Shown here: one piece after another, positions 25,783-36,256 of the stretch | How positions within the stretch are numbered: position 1 is the first letter of the stretch | Layout: each line of letters begins with the position of its first letter | Assembly (NCBI RefSeq): GCF_023016805.1 | Contig: NZ_JALKCH010000002.1 | Span: 124,001 to 188,000, forward strand | Length of the DNA stretch: 64,000 bases | Direction of reading: 5' to 3' | DNA from: Ancylobacter crimeensis | GTDB taxonomy: Bacteria > Pseudomonadota > Alphaproteobacteria > Rhizobiales > Xanthobacteraceae | Made by a program: the position numbers and the translations under genes | The notes under the pieces: generated by a model | Databases searched by the model: none | Seen by the model: the letters and a program-made list of their open reading frames with translations, nothing else | Told to the model about the DNA's origin: nothing

Positions 25783-26502
25783 ATGTCCGGCGAGCCCTTC
25801 CACCCCGCTCTTGTCATCTTCGACTGCGACGGCGTGCTGATCGACAGCGAGGTCATCAGCGCGCGCGCGCTGATCGCGGAGCTGGCCGGCCATGGGGTCG
25901 TGGTGGACCTGCCCTTCGTGGCGCGCCATTTCATCGGCCGGGCCTTCCCCGTAATCCTGTCCGACGTGGCCGCACGCTTCGCCGTCACCCTGCCGCCGGG
26001 ATTCGAGGAGGCCTACCGCACCCGCCTGCTCGCCGCTTTCGAGGCCGAGCTCGAGGTGATGGAAGGTGCGGCGGAAACGGTGGCGGCGCTGGCCGTGCCC
26101 TTTTGCCTCGCCACCTCGTCGAGCCCGGCGCGGCTCGCGCGTTCGCTGGCCATTTCCGGGCTGGCCCCGCTTTTCGCCGGGCGCTCCTTCACCTCCAGCG
26201 AGGTCGCGCGCGGCAAGCCGGCGCCCGACCTCTTCCTGCATGCCGCGGCACGGATGGGCGTGGACCCGGCCGCGTGCCTCGTGGTCGAGGACAGCGCGGC
26301 GGGCGTCGAGGCGGGACGGCGCGCGGGCATGCGGGTCTGGCACTTCACCGGCGGTTCCCATATGGCATACATGCCGGCCACAATGGCGGAACCTGCGGCT
26401 CCGCATCGCAGTGTCGCAAGCTTCAAAGCGTTCCGGGCGCAGTTGCCCGGCCTGTTCCAGGAGGAAACGAGCGTGACCCACCCCGTGGCGGATCCGGCAT
26501 GA
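25783..26502 (+). CDS. HAD family phosphatase (beta-phosphoglucomutase-like)
   Basis: Haloacid dehalogenase hydrolase of 239 aa with all four motifs: DCDGVLIDS (nucleophile D14 and acid D16), LATSSSP, the Lys in RGKPAPDLF, and [12 protein letters not shown]. The cap between motifs 1 and 2 is helical, as in sugar-phosphate phosphatases and phosphoglucomutases. Its stop overlaps the start of the SorC regulator by four bases, and the polyol transport and catabolic operon follows. A sugar-phosphate phosphatase role in polyol metabolism is therefore likely, for instance clearing toxic sugar phosphates. The exact substrate is not visible. Confidence 0.87.
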   Translation: MSGEPFHPALVIFDCDGVLIDSEVISARALIAELAGHGVVVDLPFVARHFIGRAFPVILSDVAARFAVTLPPGFEEAYRTRLLAAFEAELEVMEGAAETVAALAVPFCLATSSSPARLARSLAISGLAPLFAGRSFTSSEVARGKPAPDLFLHAAARMGVDPAACLVVEDSAAGVEAGRRAGMRVWHFTGGSHMAYMPATMAEPAAPHRSVASFKAFRAQLPGLFQEETSVTHPVADPA

Positions 26503-27458
26503 GCGCCGGCCCCGAGATCGAGGCATCCACGGACGACCAGGCCGCCCGCGCGGCGTGGCTCTATTATGTCGGCGGCCTGACGCAGGACCAGATCGCGACC
26601 GAGATGGGTGTGTCGCGCCAGCGGGCGCAGCGCCTCGTCAGCCGCGCCGTGGCCCTCGGTCTCATCCATGTGCGGCTCAACCACCATCTCGCCAGCTCGC
26701 AGGAGCTGGAGGCCGCGCTGCGCGAGCGCTTCGGGCTGGTGCGCTGCCGGGTGGTGCCGGGCCTCGGTGCCGACCGCGATCCCGTGCGCGCCATCGCTCC
26801 TGCGGCGGCGGCGGAGATGGAGCGCGTGCTGCGCGAGCCGAAGCCCCTCGTCATCGCGCTCGGCACCGGGCGGGCCATGCGGGGAATGGTTGAGGCCCTG
26901 AGCGCGGTCGAGGCGCCGCAGCACCGGCTGGTCTCGCTGATCGGCAACATCGCGCCCGATGGCTCGGCCTCCTATTTCGACGTCATCATGCGGCTCGCCG
27001 AGAAGGTGCATGCCCCGCATTACCCGATGCCGGTGCCGGTCATCTCCGACACGGCGGAGGAGAACGCGACGTTCCAGTCGCTCGGCCCGGTGCGCAAGGT
27101 GCGCGAACTCGCCCGCACGGCGGACGTCACCTTCGTCGGCGTCGGCCAGATGAGCGACGACGCCCCGCTGCTGAAGGACGGCTTCCTGAAGCCCGCCGAG
27201 CTGCACGAGGTTCAGGAAGCCGGCGCGGTGGGCGAGGTCGCGGGGCGCATCTTCGATGGCGAAGGACGCTATCTCGAACTCACCATCAATCGCCGGCTCG
27301 GCGGCATGCACGCTCCGCCGACCAGCCCGGACAAGCCGGTGATCGGCATCGCCGCGGGCACGTCGAAGGTGGTGGCGATGGGCGCGGCGCTGCGGGCGCG
27401 GATCATCAACGGCCTCGTCACCGACGAGCCGACCGCGCGCGCCATCCTCGCCTCCTGA
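26499..27458 (+). CDS. SorC/DeoR-type sugar-binding transcriptional regulator
   Basis: Regulator of 319 aa with an N-terminal helix-turn-helix (about residues 27-50, [24 protein letters not shown]) and a C-terminal SorC sugar-phosphate-binding domain ([27 protein letters not shown]). SorC proteins usually sense phosphorylated sugars or polyols and control adjacent catabolic operons. ATG 26499 overlaps the HAD stop codon; the upstream open frame is HAD read in another phase. It stands directly before the mannitol/sorbitol ABC transporter operon and probably regulates it through the inverted repeat at 27551-27582. Confidence 0.9.
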   Translation: MSAGPEIEASTDDQAARAAWLYYVGGLTQDQIATEMGVSRQRAQRLVSRAVALGLIHVRLNHHLASSQELEAALRERFGLVRCRVVPGLGADRDPVRAIAPAAAAEMERVLREPKPLVIALGTGRAMRGMVEALSAVEAPQHRLVSLIGNIAPDGSASYFDVIMRLAEKVHAPHYPMPVPVISDTAEENATFQSLGPVRKVRELARTADVTFVGVGQMSDDAPLLKDGFLKPAELHEVQEAGAVGEVAGRIFDGEGRYLELTINRRLGGMHAPPTSPDKPVIGIAAGTSKVVAMGAALRARIINGLVTDEPTARAILAS

Positions 27459-27473
27459 CCGGTCGGCTTTTTT
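27428..27473 (+). terminator. Rho-independent terminator overlapping the end of the SorC gene
   Basis: GCCGACCG (27428-27435) pairs perfectly with CGGTCGGC (27460-27467), followed at once by six T (27468-27473). The loop of 24 bases contains the SorC stop codon. It should separate the HAD-SorC transcript from the transporter operon. Confidence 0.75.
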
Positions 27474-27550
27474 CGTCCCATTCCGTTATTGCCGCGTGCA
27501 ACTTCGCAAGGGAAACGGCGTTGTCGGTCGAGCCGGCATGCGACGAATTG

Positions 27551-27582
27551 TGCGATTGCACTCATGTCCTCTCGCAATCGCA
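27551..27582. promoter_or_regulatory. Candidate SorC operator upstream of polyol operon
   Basis: TGCGATTGC (27551-27559) and GCAATCGCA (27574-27582) form a perfect 9-base inverted repeat with a 14-base spacer, about 90 bases before the binding-protein start. The centre-to-centre distance of 23 bases suits a dimer or tetramer on one DNA face. The likely binder is the adjacent SorC protein. Confidence 0.6.
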
Positions 27583-27673
27583 GCACATCAGGGGGATTGA
27601 CGGGCTCAAGGGGAGCGTGAATATTTGCCCGCAAGGCGATGAATTGCTCAAGTCGCCATATGGGAGGACATCG

Positions 27674-28993
27674 ATGACCGTGACGATCCGCACCCTCGTG
27701 GGCGCGTCGCTCGTGCTTGCGCTGACCGGCGCCGCATCGGCCGAGACGACCATCACCGTGGCGACGGTGAACAATGGCGACATGATCCGCATGCAGCGCC
27801 TCATGCCCGACTTCAACGCCAAGCATCCCGACATCAAGGTCAACTGGGTGACGCTGGAAGAGAACGTGCTGCGCCAGCGCGTGACCACCGACATCGCCTC
27901 CAAGGGCGGCCAGTACGACGTGCTGACCATCGGCAATTACGAGGTGCCGATCTGGGCCAAGCAGAACTGGCTCCTCCCGCTCGACAATCTGGGCGCCGAC
28001 TACAACCAGGCCGACCTGATGCCGCAGGTGGCGACCGCGCTCACCGTGGACGGCAAGCTCTATGCGGCGCCCTTCTACGCCGAGAGCTCGATGCTGATGT
28101 ACCGCACCGACCTGTTCGAGAAGGCCGGGCTCAAGATGCCCGAGAATCCCGATTGGGACTTCATCCTGCAGGCCGCCTCCAAGATCACCGACAAGGCCGC
28201 CGGCGTGTACGGGATCTGCCTGCGCGGCAAGGCCGGCTGGGGCGAGAACATGGCCTTCCTCTCGGCCATGAACAACACCATGGGCGGCGCCTGGTTCGAC
28301 AAGGGCTGGAAGGCCCAGTTCGACGGGCCGGAGTGGAAGAAGACCCTCTCCACCTATCTCGAGCTGATGAACAAATACGGCCCGCCCGGCGCCTCCTCGA
28401 ACGGCTTCAACGAGAATCTCGCGCTGTTCCAGACCGGCAAGTGCGGCATGTGGATCGACGCCACCGTCGCCGCCTCCTTCATCTCCGACCCCAAGGAATC
28501 GAAGGTCGCCGACAAGGTCGGCTTCGCACCCACCCCGACCCGCGCCGGCGGCAGCAACCATGGCAACTGGCTGTGGTCGTGGAACCTCGCCATCCCCGCC
28601 TCGTCCAAGAAGGCGGATGCGGCCAAGACCTTCGTCGCCTGGGCGACCTCGCCGGACTATCTGAAGCTGGTCGCGGAGAAGGACGGCATCGCCAATGTGC
28701 CTCCCGGCACCCGCGTCTCGCTCTATCAGAACCCGGAATATCTGAAGGTCGCGCCCTTCGCCAAGATGACGCTGACCGCGATCCAGTCCGCCAACACCGC
28801 GCACCCCTCCGAGAAGGAGGTGCCCTATACGGGCGGGCAGTTCGTGGCGATCCCTGAATTCCAGGCGATCGGCACCGCGGTTGGCCAGCAGTTCTCGGCC
28901 GCGCTCGCCGGCAAGGCGACCGCCGACCAGGCGCTTGCCGCCGCGCAGGCCCTGACCACCCGCGAGATGACCCGCGCGGGCTATCCGAAGTAA
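27674..28993 (+). CDS. smoE: Sorbitol/mannitol ABC transporter substrate-binding protein
   Basis: Family 1 extracellular solute-binding protein of 439 aa (MalE-like fold) with a Sec signal peptide ending at ASAETT. Landmarks are LMPDFNAKHPDIKVNWVTLEEN, ERSS-like AESSMLMYRTDLFEKAGLK, and the hinge stretch NGFNENLALFQTGKCGMWIDAT. The gene order binding protein, two permeases, ATPase, polyol dehydrogenase and fructokinase is that of the rhizobial smoEFGK and Pseudomonas mtlEFGK operons, which import mannitol, sorbitol and arabitol. ATG 27674 has GGGAGGA upstream. The substrate call rests on operon context. Confidence 0.92.
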   Translation: MTVTIRTLVGASLVLALTGAASAETTITVATVNNGDMIRMQRLMPDFNAKHPDIKVNWVTLEENVLRQRVTTDIASKGGQYDVLTIGNYEVPIWAKQNWLLPLDNLGADYNQADLMPQVATALTVDGKLYAAPFYAESSMLMYRTDLFEKAGLKMPENPDWDFILQAASKITDKAAGVYGICLRGKAGWGENMAFLSAMNNTMGGAWFDKGWKAQFDGPEWKKTLSTYLELMNKYGPPGASSNGFNENLALFQTGKCGMWIDATVAASFISDPKESKVADKVGFAPTPTRAGGSNHGNWLWSWNLAIPASSKKADAAKTFVAWATSPDYLKLVAEKDGIANVPPGTRVSLYQNPEYLKVAPFAKMTLTAIQSANTAHPSEKEVPYTGGQFVAIPEFQAIGTAVGQQFSAALAGKATADQALAAAQALTTREMTRAGYPK

Positions 28994-29002
28994 TCCGCGT
29001 TC

Positions 29003-29030
29003 GTCCGGGTCGGCACCCGCCGGCCCGGAC
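29003..29030 (+). terminator. Hairpin between binding-protein and permease genes
   Basis: GTCCGGG (29003-29009) pairs with CCCGGAC (29024-29030). It follows the binding-protein stop by 9 bases, without a T-tract. Such hairpins often protect or partly terminate the message so that the binding protein is made in excess over the membrane parts; the 251-base gap to the permease gene fits this. Confidence 0.4.
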
Positions 29031-29244
29031 GCCCGACCTGTTCCCGCCGGCCCTTCCACCCCGGCGCAGAGGGCTGGCCGGACCCGTAACCTCCGCGAGC
29101 CTTGGCGGATACGGACGGAATATCTTCGCGCCTGCCGTATTTTACGGCCCTCTCCTCTTCGCTCCCGCAGCGTGACCTGCTTTTCCGCCCGTCGTACAGT
29201 CCGCGGCGCGTTTCTCGCGACCGGCTCCAGCCAAGGTACTGCCC

Positions 29245-30117
29245 ATGGCGACGCAAGCCTCCCGCACCGCAGGCCGGCTCATGCTGTCCCCGGCGGTCGT
29301 GCTTCTCTTCCTGTGGATGATCGTGCCCTTGGCAATGACCATCTACTTCTCGTTCCTGCGCTACAACCTGCTGATGCCGGGCACCGAGGAATGGGCGGGG
29401 TTCGACAATTACCACTACTTCTTCACCGATCCCGCCTTCTGGCCGGCGCTGGTCAACACGCTGACGCTGGTGATCGGCGTGCTGGTCATCACCGTGGTGG
29501 GCGGGGTCGCGCTGGCGGTGCTGCTGGACCAGCCGATGTGGGGGCAGGGGATCGTGCGCATCCTCGTCATCGCACCGTTCCTCGTCATGCCCAGCGTCTC
29601 GGCGCTGGTGTGGAAGAACATGCTGATGAACCCGGTGAACGGCCTGTTCGCGGCCATGGCCCGCGGCCTCGGCCTTCCGCCCTATGACTTCTTCGCCGAC
29701 GCCCCGCTCGCCTCGATCATCCTCATCGTGGCCTGGCAGTGGCTGCCCTTCGCCACGCTGATCCTGCTCACCGCGATGCAGAGCCTCGACCAGGAGCAGA
29801 TGGAAGCGGCGGAGATGGACGGAGCGGGGGTGTTCTGGCGCTTCTGGCACCTCACCATCCCGCATCTGATGCGCGCCATCACCGTGGTGGTGCTGATCCA
29901 GACGATCTTCCTGCTCTCGGTCTTCGCCGAGATCCTGGTGACCACCAATGGCGGCCCCGGCACCGCGTCCACCACGCTCACCTTCCTCGTCTATGTGCAG
30001 TCCATGCTGCAATTCGACGTGGGGCTCGGCTCGGCGGGCGGCATCGTCGCGGTCATCCTCGCCAACATCGTCGCGATCTTCCTGATGCGGATGATCGGCA
30101 AGAACCTGGAGACGTGA
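29245..30117 (+). CDS. smoF: Sorbitol/mannitol ABC transporter permease 1
   Basis: MalF-type inner-membrane permease of 290 aa with six helices. The first helix is LSPAVVLLFLWMIVPLAM, and the EAA loop that contacts the ATPase is recognisable as EQMEAAEMDGAGVFWRFWHLTIP. The late stretch TNGGPGTASTTLTFLVY is shared by this sugar-alcohol subfamily. The gene is followed after one base by the second permease, and it belongs to the smoEFGK-type unit. Confidence 0.93.
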   Translation: MATQASRTAGRLMLSPAVVLLFLWMIVPLAMTIYFSFLRYNLLMPGTEEWAGFDNYHYFFTDPAFWPALVNTLTLVIGVLVITVVGGVALAVLLDQPMWGQGIVRILVIAPFLVMPSVSALVWKNMLMNPVNGLFAAMARGLGLPPYDFFADAPLASIILIVAWQWLPFATLILLTAMQSLDQEQMEAAEMDGAGVFWRFWHLTIPHLMRAITVVVLIQTIFLLSVFAEILVTTNGGPGTASTTLTFLVYVQSMLQFDVGLGSAGGIVAVILANIVAIFLMRMIGKNLET

Positions 30118-30118
30118 C

Positions 30119-30949
30119 ATGGCGCGCGAGGCCACCAAGGGCCGCAAGGCCGTCACCACCCTCGTCGCCTGGGGGATCGGGCTCGTCATCTTCTTCCCGA
30201 TCCTCTGGACGGTGCTGACCTCCTTCAAGACCGAGGTGGAGGCGGTGAACCCGCACCCCTCCTTCCTGTTCTTCGACTGGACCTTCGAGAACTACCGGAC
30301 GGTCAATGAGCGTTCGGACTATTTCGTCCACTTCGCCAATTCCTCGGCGATCGCGCTGGGCTCGACGCTGCTCGGCCTCATCATCGCGATCCCAGCCGCC
30401 TGGTCGATGGCCTTCGTGCCCGGCAAGCGGACCAAGGACCTCCTGATGTGGATGCTTTCCACCAAGATGATGCCGGCGGTCGGCGTGCTGGTGCCGATCT
30501 ACATGCTGGCGCGCGACAGCGGCCTGCTCGATACCCGCACCGGCCTCATCATCGTGCTGACGCTGGTGAACCTGCCGATCATCGTGTGGATGCTCTACAC
30601 CTACTTCAAGGAGATCCCCGGCGAGATCCTCGAGGCCGCCCGGATGGACGGCGCGACGCTCTCCTCCGAGATCCTCTACGTGCTCACCCCGATGGCGGTG
30701 CCGGGCATCGCCTCGACGCTGCTGCTCAACATCATCCTCGCCTGGAACGAGAGCTTCTGGACCCTGAACCTGACGGCGGCCAACGCGGCCCCGCTCACGG
30801 CCTTCATCGCCAGTTATTCCAGCCCGGAAGGGCTGTTCTACGCCAAGCTCTCGGCGGCGAGCACCATGGCGATCGCCCCGATTCTGATCCTCGGCTGGTT
30901 CAGCCAGAAGCAGCTCGTGCGCGGCCTCACCTTCGGCGCTGTGAAGTAA
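30119..30949 (+). CDS. smoG: Sorbitol/mannitol ABC transporter permease 2
   Basis: MalG-type permease of 276 aa with six helices, pairing with the preceding MalF-type protein. The EAA motif is GEILEAARMDGATLSSEILYVLTPMAVPG. The stretch MLSTKMMPAVGVLVPIYM is typical of polyol transporters. Its ATG comes one base after the preceding stop codon, and the ATPase gene follows after 12 bases with a GGAAAG site. Confidence 0.93.
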   Translation: MAREATKGRKAVTTLVAWGIGLVIFFPILWTVLTSFKTEVEAVNPHPSFLFFDWTFENYRTVNERSDYFVHFANSSAIALGSTLLGLIIAIPAAWSMAFVPGKRTKDLLMWMLSTKMMPAVGVLVPIYMLARDSGLLDTRTGLIIVLTLVNLPIIVWMLYTYFKEIPGEILEAARMDGATLSSEILYVLTPMAVPGIASTLLLNIILAWNESFWTLNLTAANAAPLTAFIASYSSPEGLFYAKLSAASTMAIAPILILGWFSQKQLVRGLTFGAVK

Positions 30950-30961
30950 GGAAAGAACCCA

Positions 30962-31948
<987 letters not shown>

Positions 31949-31957
<9 letters not shown>

Positions 31958-31993
31958 GATCGCCGCCTGAGATCGCCGCCTGAGATCGCCGCC
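31949..31993 (+). repeat. Tandem 13-base repeat with stop codons in all three frames
   Basis: The unit GCCGCCTGAGATC occurs three times in tandem (31949-31961, 31962-31974, 31975-31987), followed by a partial GCCGCC. Because 13 is not a multiple of three, the TGA codons at 31955, 31968 and 31981 fall in three different frames. The first is the stop of the ATPase gene. Confidence 0.9.
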
Positions 31994-32176
31994 CGACACG
32001 ACGGTCCCAAGAGACGGGCACCACCCGTCGCACCGATCCTCCGCCGCGAGGCGCGGCGTCCCTCGCGGGCGTGGCGCAGACTCCGCGGCGCGACGCGGGC
32101 CGAGCCCGGCCCAGCGCCCCTGATGCACAGACTTCGTCGCCCGCCGCAGGAGTGCGGGCGGCGTCAACCGGATGGC

Positions 32177-33619
32177 ATGAAGATGACAGAGCCTGCCGCA
32201 ACGCTCCCCGCCTATGACCGCGCCGCCCTGACGCCCGGCATCGTCCATATCGGGCTCGGCAATTTCCACCGCGCCCATCAGGCGGTCTATCTCGACGACC
32301 TGTTCGCCCTCGGCGAGAGCCATGACTGGGCGATCATCGGCGCCGGCGTGCGCGCCCCGGATGCGGCGATGCGCGAGGCGCTCAAGGCGCAGGACTATCT
32401 CTCCACCGTCATCGAGCTGGACCCGTCCGGCCGCCGCGCCCGCCGGGTCGGGTCGATGATCGACTTCGTGCCGGTCGAGGCGGGCAACGGCCCGCTGATC
32501 GCCGCCCTGTCGCGCCCCGAGATCCGCATCGTCTCCCTCACGGTGACCGAGGGCGGCTATTTCATGGATTCGGCCGGTCGCTTCGATGCCACCGCCACCG
32601 AGATCCGGGCCGATGCCGCCAACCCCGAAGCGCCCGGCACCGCCTTCGGCGCCATCCTCGCCGCGCTGAAGGCCCGCCGCGCCGCCGGCATCCCGGCCTT
32701 CACCGTCATGTCCTGCGACAACCTTCCCGGCAACGGCCATGTCACGCGGCAGGTCGTGGTCGGGCTGGCGAAGCTGTTCGACCCAGAGCTCGCGAGCTGG
32801 GTGGAGGCCAATGTCGCCTTTCCGAACGGCATGGTCGACCGCATCACCCCCGCGACCGGGGAGCGCGAGCGGGCCATGGCCAGGGCGTTCGGCCTGGACG
32901 ATCCGGTGCCGGTGACCTGCGAGCCGTTCCGCCAGTGGGTGCTGGAGGATCATTTCCCCGCCGGGCGGCCGGCGCTGGAGAAGGTGGGCGTCATCTTCAC
33001 CGAGCATGTCCACGCCTATGAGACGATGAAGATCCGCATCCTCAATGGCGGCCACGCCATCATCGCCTATCCGGGCGGGCTGATGGACATCGACCTCGTG
33101 CATGAGGACATGGCCGAGCCGCTGGTCTCCGCCTTCCTCGACAAGGTGGAGCGCGAGGAGATCATCCCGATCGTGCCTCCGGTACCGGACACCGACCTTA
33201 ACGCCTATTACGCCATCATCCGCGAGCGCTTCTCCAACCCGGAGGTCGCCGACACGGTGCGCCGGCTCTGCCTCGACGGCTCGAACCGGCAGCCGAAATT
33301 CATCGTGCTGTCGATCCGCGACAACCTCGCCCGCGGCGTGGTGCCGAAGGGGCTGATCCTCGAATCCGCGCTCTGGGCCCGCTACTGCGCGGGGGTCACC
33401 GATTCCGGCGCCGTGATCGCACCGAACGATCCGAACTGGGACGCGCTCACCGCCCGGGCGAAGGCGGCGAAGGACGATCCGGCGGCGTGGCTGGCGATGA
33501 GCGAGGTCTATGGCGATCTCGGGCAGAATCCCGACGTCGTTTCCGCCTTCACCGAAGCGCTGAACGCGCTCTATGCCAGGGGGGCGCGCGCGGTGATCAC
33601 GGAGTATCTCGCGAGCTGA
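32177..33619 (+). CDS. mtlK: Mannitol 2-dehydrogenase (polyol-specific long-chain dehydrogenase)
   Basis: Long-chain polyol dehydrogenase of 480 aa that oxidises D-mannitol to D-fructose with NAD, and often also D-arabitol or sorbitol. The N-terminal Rossmann site is GIVHIGLGNFHRAHQ; the family signature region includes SCDNLPGNGHVT, PNGMVDRITPATG and KIRILNGGHAIIAY with the catalytic Lys. ATG 32177 is chosen, with ATG 32183 also possible and no strong ribosome-binding site to decide. It follows the transporter genes after a 219-base gap with the tandem repeat and precedes fructokinase, giving the full route mannitol to fructose to fructose 6-phosphate. Confidence 0.94.
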   Translation: MKMTEPAATLPAYDRAALTPGIVHIGLGNFHRAHQAVYLDDLFALGESHDWAIIGAGVRAPDAAMREALKAQDYLSTVIELDPSGRRARRVGSMIDFVPVEAGNGPLIAALSRPEIRIVSLTVTEGGYFMDSAGRFDATATEIRADAANPEAPGTAFGAILAALKARRAAGIPAFTVMSCDNLPGNGHVTRQVVVGLAKLFDPELASWVEANVAFPNGMVDRITPATGERERAMARAFGLDDPVPVTCEPFRQWVLEDHFPAGRPALEKVGVIFTEHVHAYETMKIRILNGGHAIIAYPGGLMDIDLVHEDMAEPLVSAFLDKVEREEIIPIVPPVPDTDLNAYYAIIRERFSNPEVADTVRRLCLDGSNRQPKFIVLSIRDNLARGVVPKGLILESALWARYCAGVTDSGAVIAPNDPNWDALTARAKAAKDDPAAWLAMSEVYGDLGQNPDVVSAFTEALNALYARGARAVITEYLAS

Positions 33620-33738
33620 CCCGCCGGTCCGGGCCCCATCCGGCGGCCCGGTCCGCCTCTTGTTTCCCCTTTGCCCCCTTGCCAGCCGGCCGGCGCCATG
33701 GACATCTGCGCGGGCCGCCCGCTACCCGAGGATCTGCC

Positions 33739-34710
33739 ATGCCCGACAGCCTTCCGACCGCGTCTCCGGCCATCCTCTGCGCGGGCGAGGCCCTGATCGA
33801 CATGGTGCCGCGCGAGACGCCGGAAGGGCAGGCCTTCCTGCCGCTGCCCGGCGGGGCGGTGTTCAACACCGCCATAGCGGCCGCCCGGCTGGGAGCGCCG
33901 ACGCTGTTCTGGTACGGACTGTCGACCGACCTGTTCGGCGACCGGCTGCGCGCCGCGCTCACCGAGGCAGGGGTCGACGCCCGGCTCTGCCGCCCCTCCG
34001 AGCGGCCGAGCACGCTCGCCTTCGTCACGCTGGTGGGCGGGCAGGCGCGCTATCTCTTCCTCGACGAGAACACCGCCGGCCGGATGCTGGCCGAGGACGA
34101 CATTCCCGAGGTGCCGGCCGAGGTGGGCGCGCTGTTCTTCGGCGGCATCAGCCTGGTGAACGAGCCGGTCGGTGCCACCATGGAGGCGCTGGCGGAGCGG
34201 GTGGCGAGCGACGGGCGGGGCCGGCTGATCATGCTGGACCCCAACATCCGGCCCGGCTTCATCCGCGACGAGGCGACCTATCGCGCCCGGATCCGGCACC
34301 TCCTCGGCCTCGCCCATGTGGTGAAGCTGTCCGACGAGGACCTGTTCTGGCTCACCGGGCCGGGCGATCTCGAGACGCAGGTGCGCGCCATCCGCGAGAT
34401 GGGCCCGCAACTCGTGCTGATCACCCTGGGCGCCAGGGGCGCGCGGGCCTTCGCCGCCGGCATCGACGTTTCGGCCAACGCTCCGGCGGTAACGGTGGCG
34501 GACACGGTGGGAGCGGGGGACACCTTCAATGCCGGCTTCCTCGCCGCGCTCGCCGCGCAGGACGCGCTGAACCCCGCCGCGCTGGCCGCCCTGACCTCCG
34601 CCGCCATCGGCGAAGCGCTGTCCTTCGCCACCCGGGCCGCCGCGATCTCGGTGACGCGGGCCGGCGCAAACCCGCCGTGGCGGCACGAGATGGACGCTGC
34701 GACCTCATAA
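33739..34710 (+). CDS. Fructokinase (PfkB family)
   Basis: Ribokinase-fold sugar kinase of 323 aa. The N-terminal part has the substrate motif LPGGAVFNTAIAAARLGAP, and the C-terminal PfkB signature DTVGAGDTFNAGFLAAL carries the catalytic Asp and anion hole. LDPNIRPGF and the ATP-site stretch VLITLGARGARAF also match bacterial fructokinases. It should phosphorylate the fructose made by the preceding mannitol dehydrogenase, corresponding to mtlZ/frk of other polyol operons. ATG 33739 has GAGGAT upstream; the frame open upstream overlaps the dehydrogenase end and is not coding. Confidence 0.93.
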   Translation: MPDSLPTASPAILCAGEALIDMVPRETPEGQAFLPLPGGAVFNTAIAAARLGAPTLFWYGLSTDLFGDRLRAALTEAGVDARLCRPSERPSTLAFVTLVGGQARYLFLDENTAGRMLAEDDIPEVPAEVGALFFGGISLVNEPVGATMEALAERVASDGRGRLIMLDPNIRPGFIRDEATYRARIRHLLGLAHVVKLSDEDLFWLTGPGDLETQVRAIREMGPQLVLITLGARGARAFAAGIDVSANAPAVTVADTVGAGDTFNAGFLAALAAQDALNPAALAALTSAAIGEALSFATRAAAISVTRAGANPPWRHEMDAATS

Positions 34711-34859
34711 GCCTTTGACTTTGCCGCCGCGCGCCCTTTCTTTGCCTGAAGGGCAGGTGAGTGCGAGCGTCAGATGGTCAGCATCCGGGAGGACGGGCGA
34801 GATGTGCGGGACATGACCGGAAGCAGCATGGGGCAGCCCCGCGCCGAGGTCGAAGCCCG

Positions 34860-35939
34860 ATGAGCCCCCCGGCGGACGCGGCGACCGACCTTCCCGCTTC
34901 GGTCCTCACGCTTTCACCGGCCGCGCTTTATGAGCGGATCGCCGCCGCCGTCGTCGCTTCGGCCGGCGAGGCGGTGCTGGTGTGCGCGCGCGAAGGCATC
35001 GTCACCCACGCCAATGCCGCGGCCCGACAGCTCGCCGCGCAGGATCCCGTCGGCCGCCCGTTCGCCGAGGCGGTGCCGCTGGTGTTTCCCGGCGCCAACG
35101 GCCTGATGGCGCCCGACGAGATCGTCGCGATGGCGTTGCGCGGCACGCCGCTGCAGGGCCTCGCGGCACAGTTGCCCAATGCCGAGGGGGCCGAGGCTTC
35201 GCAGAACAGGGACCTGCTCGTCAACGCGGTGCCGCTGGAGCTTATACCCGGCGAGGCCGGCGAGGCTGGCAGAGCCGGCGGCGCCATCGTCACGCTGGTG
35301 GACCTCACCCCGCGCCGGGAGGCCGAGCGGCAGCGCCTGCTGCTCATGCGCGAACTCGACCACCGGGTGAAGAACACGCTGGCGCTGGTGCTCTCCATCG
35401 GCAGCCGCACCGCCCATCACGAGGAGACGCTGGAAGGCTTCCAGCGCGCCTTTGCCGGCCGAATCCAGGCGCTGGCTGCGGCACACAACCTGCTGGCCGA
35501 CAATTCCTGGAGCAACCTGACGCTCGAGGATCTGGTGCGCACCGAAATCGCGCCCTCGTCTGGAACCGCGGCCGCCCGGGTGCGCACGGAAGGGCTCGAC
35601 ATCGCGGTGGCGCCGCGTGCGGCCATCGCCTTCGGGCTTGTCGTGCACGAGCTCACCACCAATGCGGTGAAGTTCGGCGCGCTGTCGGTGGCCGATGGCA
35701 CGGTAAGCCTCACGCGCGTCGCCATGCCGAGCGAGGCGCGCAACGCGCTGGTGCTGGAATGGCGGGAGCAGGGCGGGCCGCCGGTCACCGCGCCGGGGCG
35801 CAGGGGCTTCGGCCAGACCGTCATCAGCCGCAGCCTGCGCTATTCGGGCGAAGGCGGTGCCGAACTCAGCTTCGAGCCGGACGGGGTCCGCTGCGAGATC
35901 CGTATCCCGGCCGAGGATCTGCGCGAGCGCGTCGGCTGA
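34860..35939 (+). CDS. HWE-family sensor histidine kinase with PAS-like domain
   Basis: Cytoplasmic sensor kinase of 359 aa without membrane segments. An N-terminal PAS-like sensor covers about residues 25-150 (AVLVCAREGIVTHANAAARQLAA and GAIVTLVDLTPRREAE). The dimerisation/phosphoacceptor stretch is MRELDHRVKNTLALV with H168, and the W-x-E element LEWREQGGP gives the HWE family, common in Hyphomicrobiales. The ATP domain includes ELTTNAVKFGAL and GFGQTVISRSL. No response regulator is adjacent, so it is an orphan kinase; HWE kinases often feed the general stress response. ATG 34860 is chosen because the conserved fold starts soon after it. Confidence 0.88.
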   Translation: MSPPADAATDLPASVLTLSPAALYERIAAAVVASAGEAVLVCAREGIVTHANAAARQLAAQDPVGRPFAEAVPLVFPGANGLMAPDEIVAMALRGTPLQGLAAQLPNAEGAEASQNRDLLVNAVPLELIPGEAGEAGRAGGAIVTLVDLTPRREAERQRLLLMRELDHRVKNTLALVLSIGSRTAHHEETLEGFQRAFAGRIQALAAAHNLLADNSWSNLTLEDLVRTEIAPSSGTAAARVRTEGLDIAVAPRAAIAFGLVVHELTTNAVKFGALSVADGTVSLTRVAMPSEARNALVLEWREQGGPPVTAPGRRGFGQTVISRSLRYSGEGGAELSFEPDGVRCEIRIPAEDLRERVG

Positions 35940-36256
35940 GCATATCGCGGGTGAGCTGCGGGTGGCCCTGCAGCAACTATCGTCCCCCATCGAAGGGTTG
36001 GGAGGCATCCCGGTGCCGTCGCGGCCGATCCCGCCGCCGCCGCGGGTTGCGCATGCGGGGAATGCGCCTAAGACACTTCGATGACACGGTGACCTTTTGC
36101 GGGAAAGGCTATCATGATCGGGGTGCAGTCCAGCCGCCGGCAGGCCAGCGTGCCGCGCGGGGATGTCTGTCGTGCAGGGGGCGCGGCGAAGGAGCGCCCC
36201 GGCGGGGATGGTGCCGTTGACCGCACGCGCGGTCCCATGCGCGGTCGCACCCAGGC
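35940..36256. other. Intergenic region, 317 bases
   Basis: Between the HWE kinase and the diguanylate cyclase. A 52-codon open frame starts at ATG 36114 and ends at 36272, but it has an Arg/Gly-rich composition, no ribosome-binding site and overlaps the next gene, so I do not call it. No clear promoter, terminator or repeat is visible. Confidence 0.5.
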
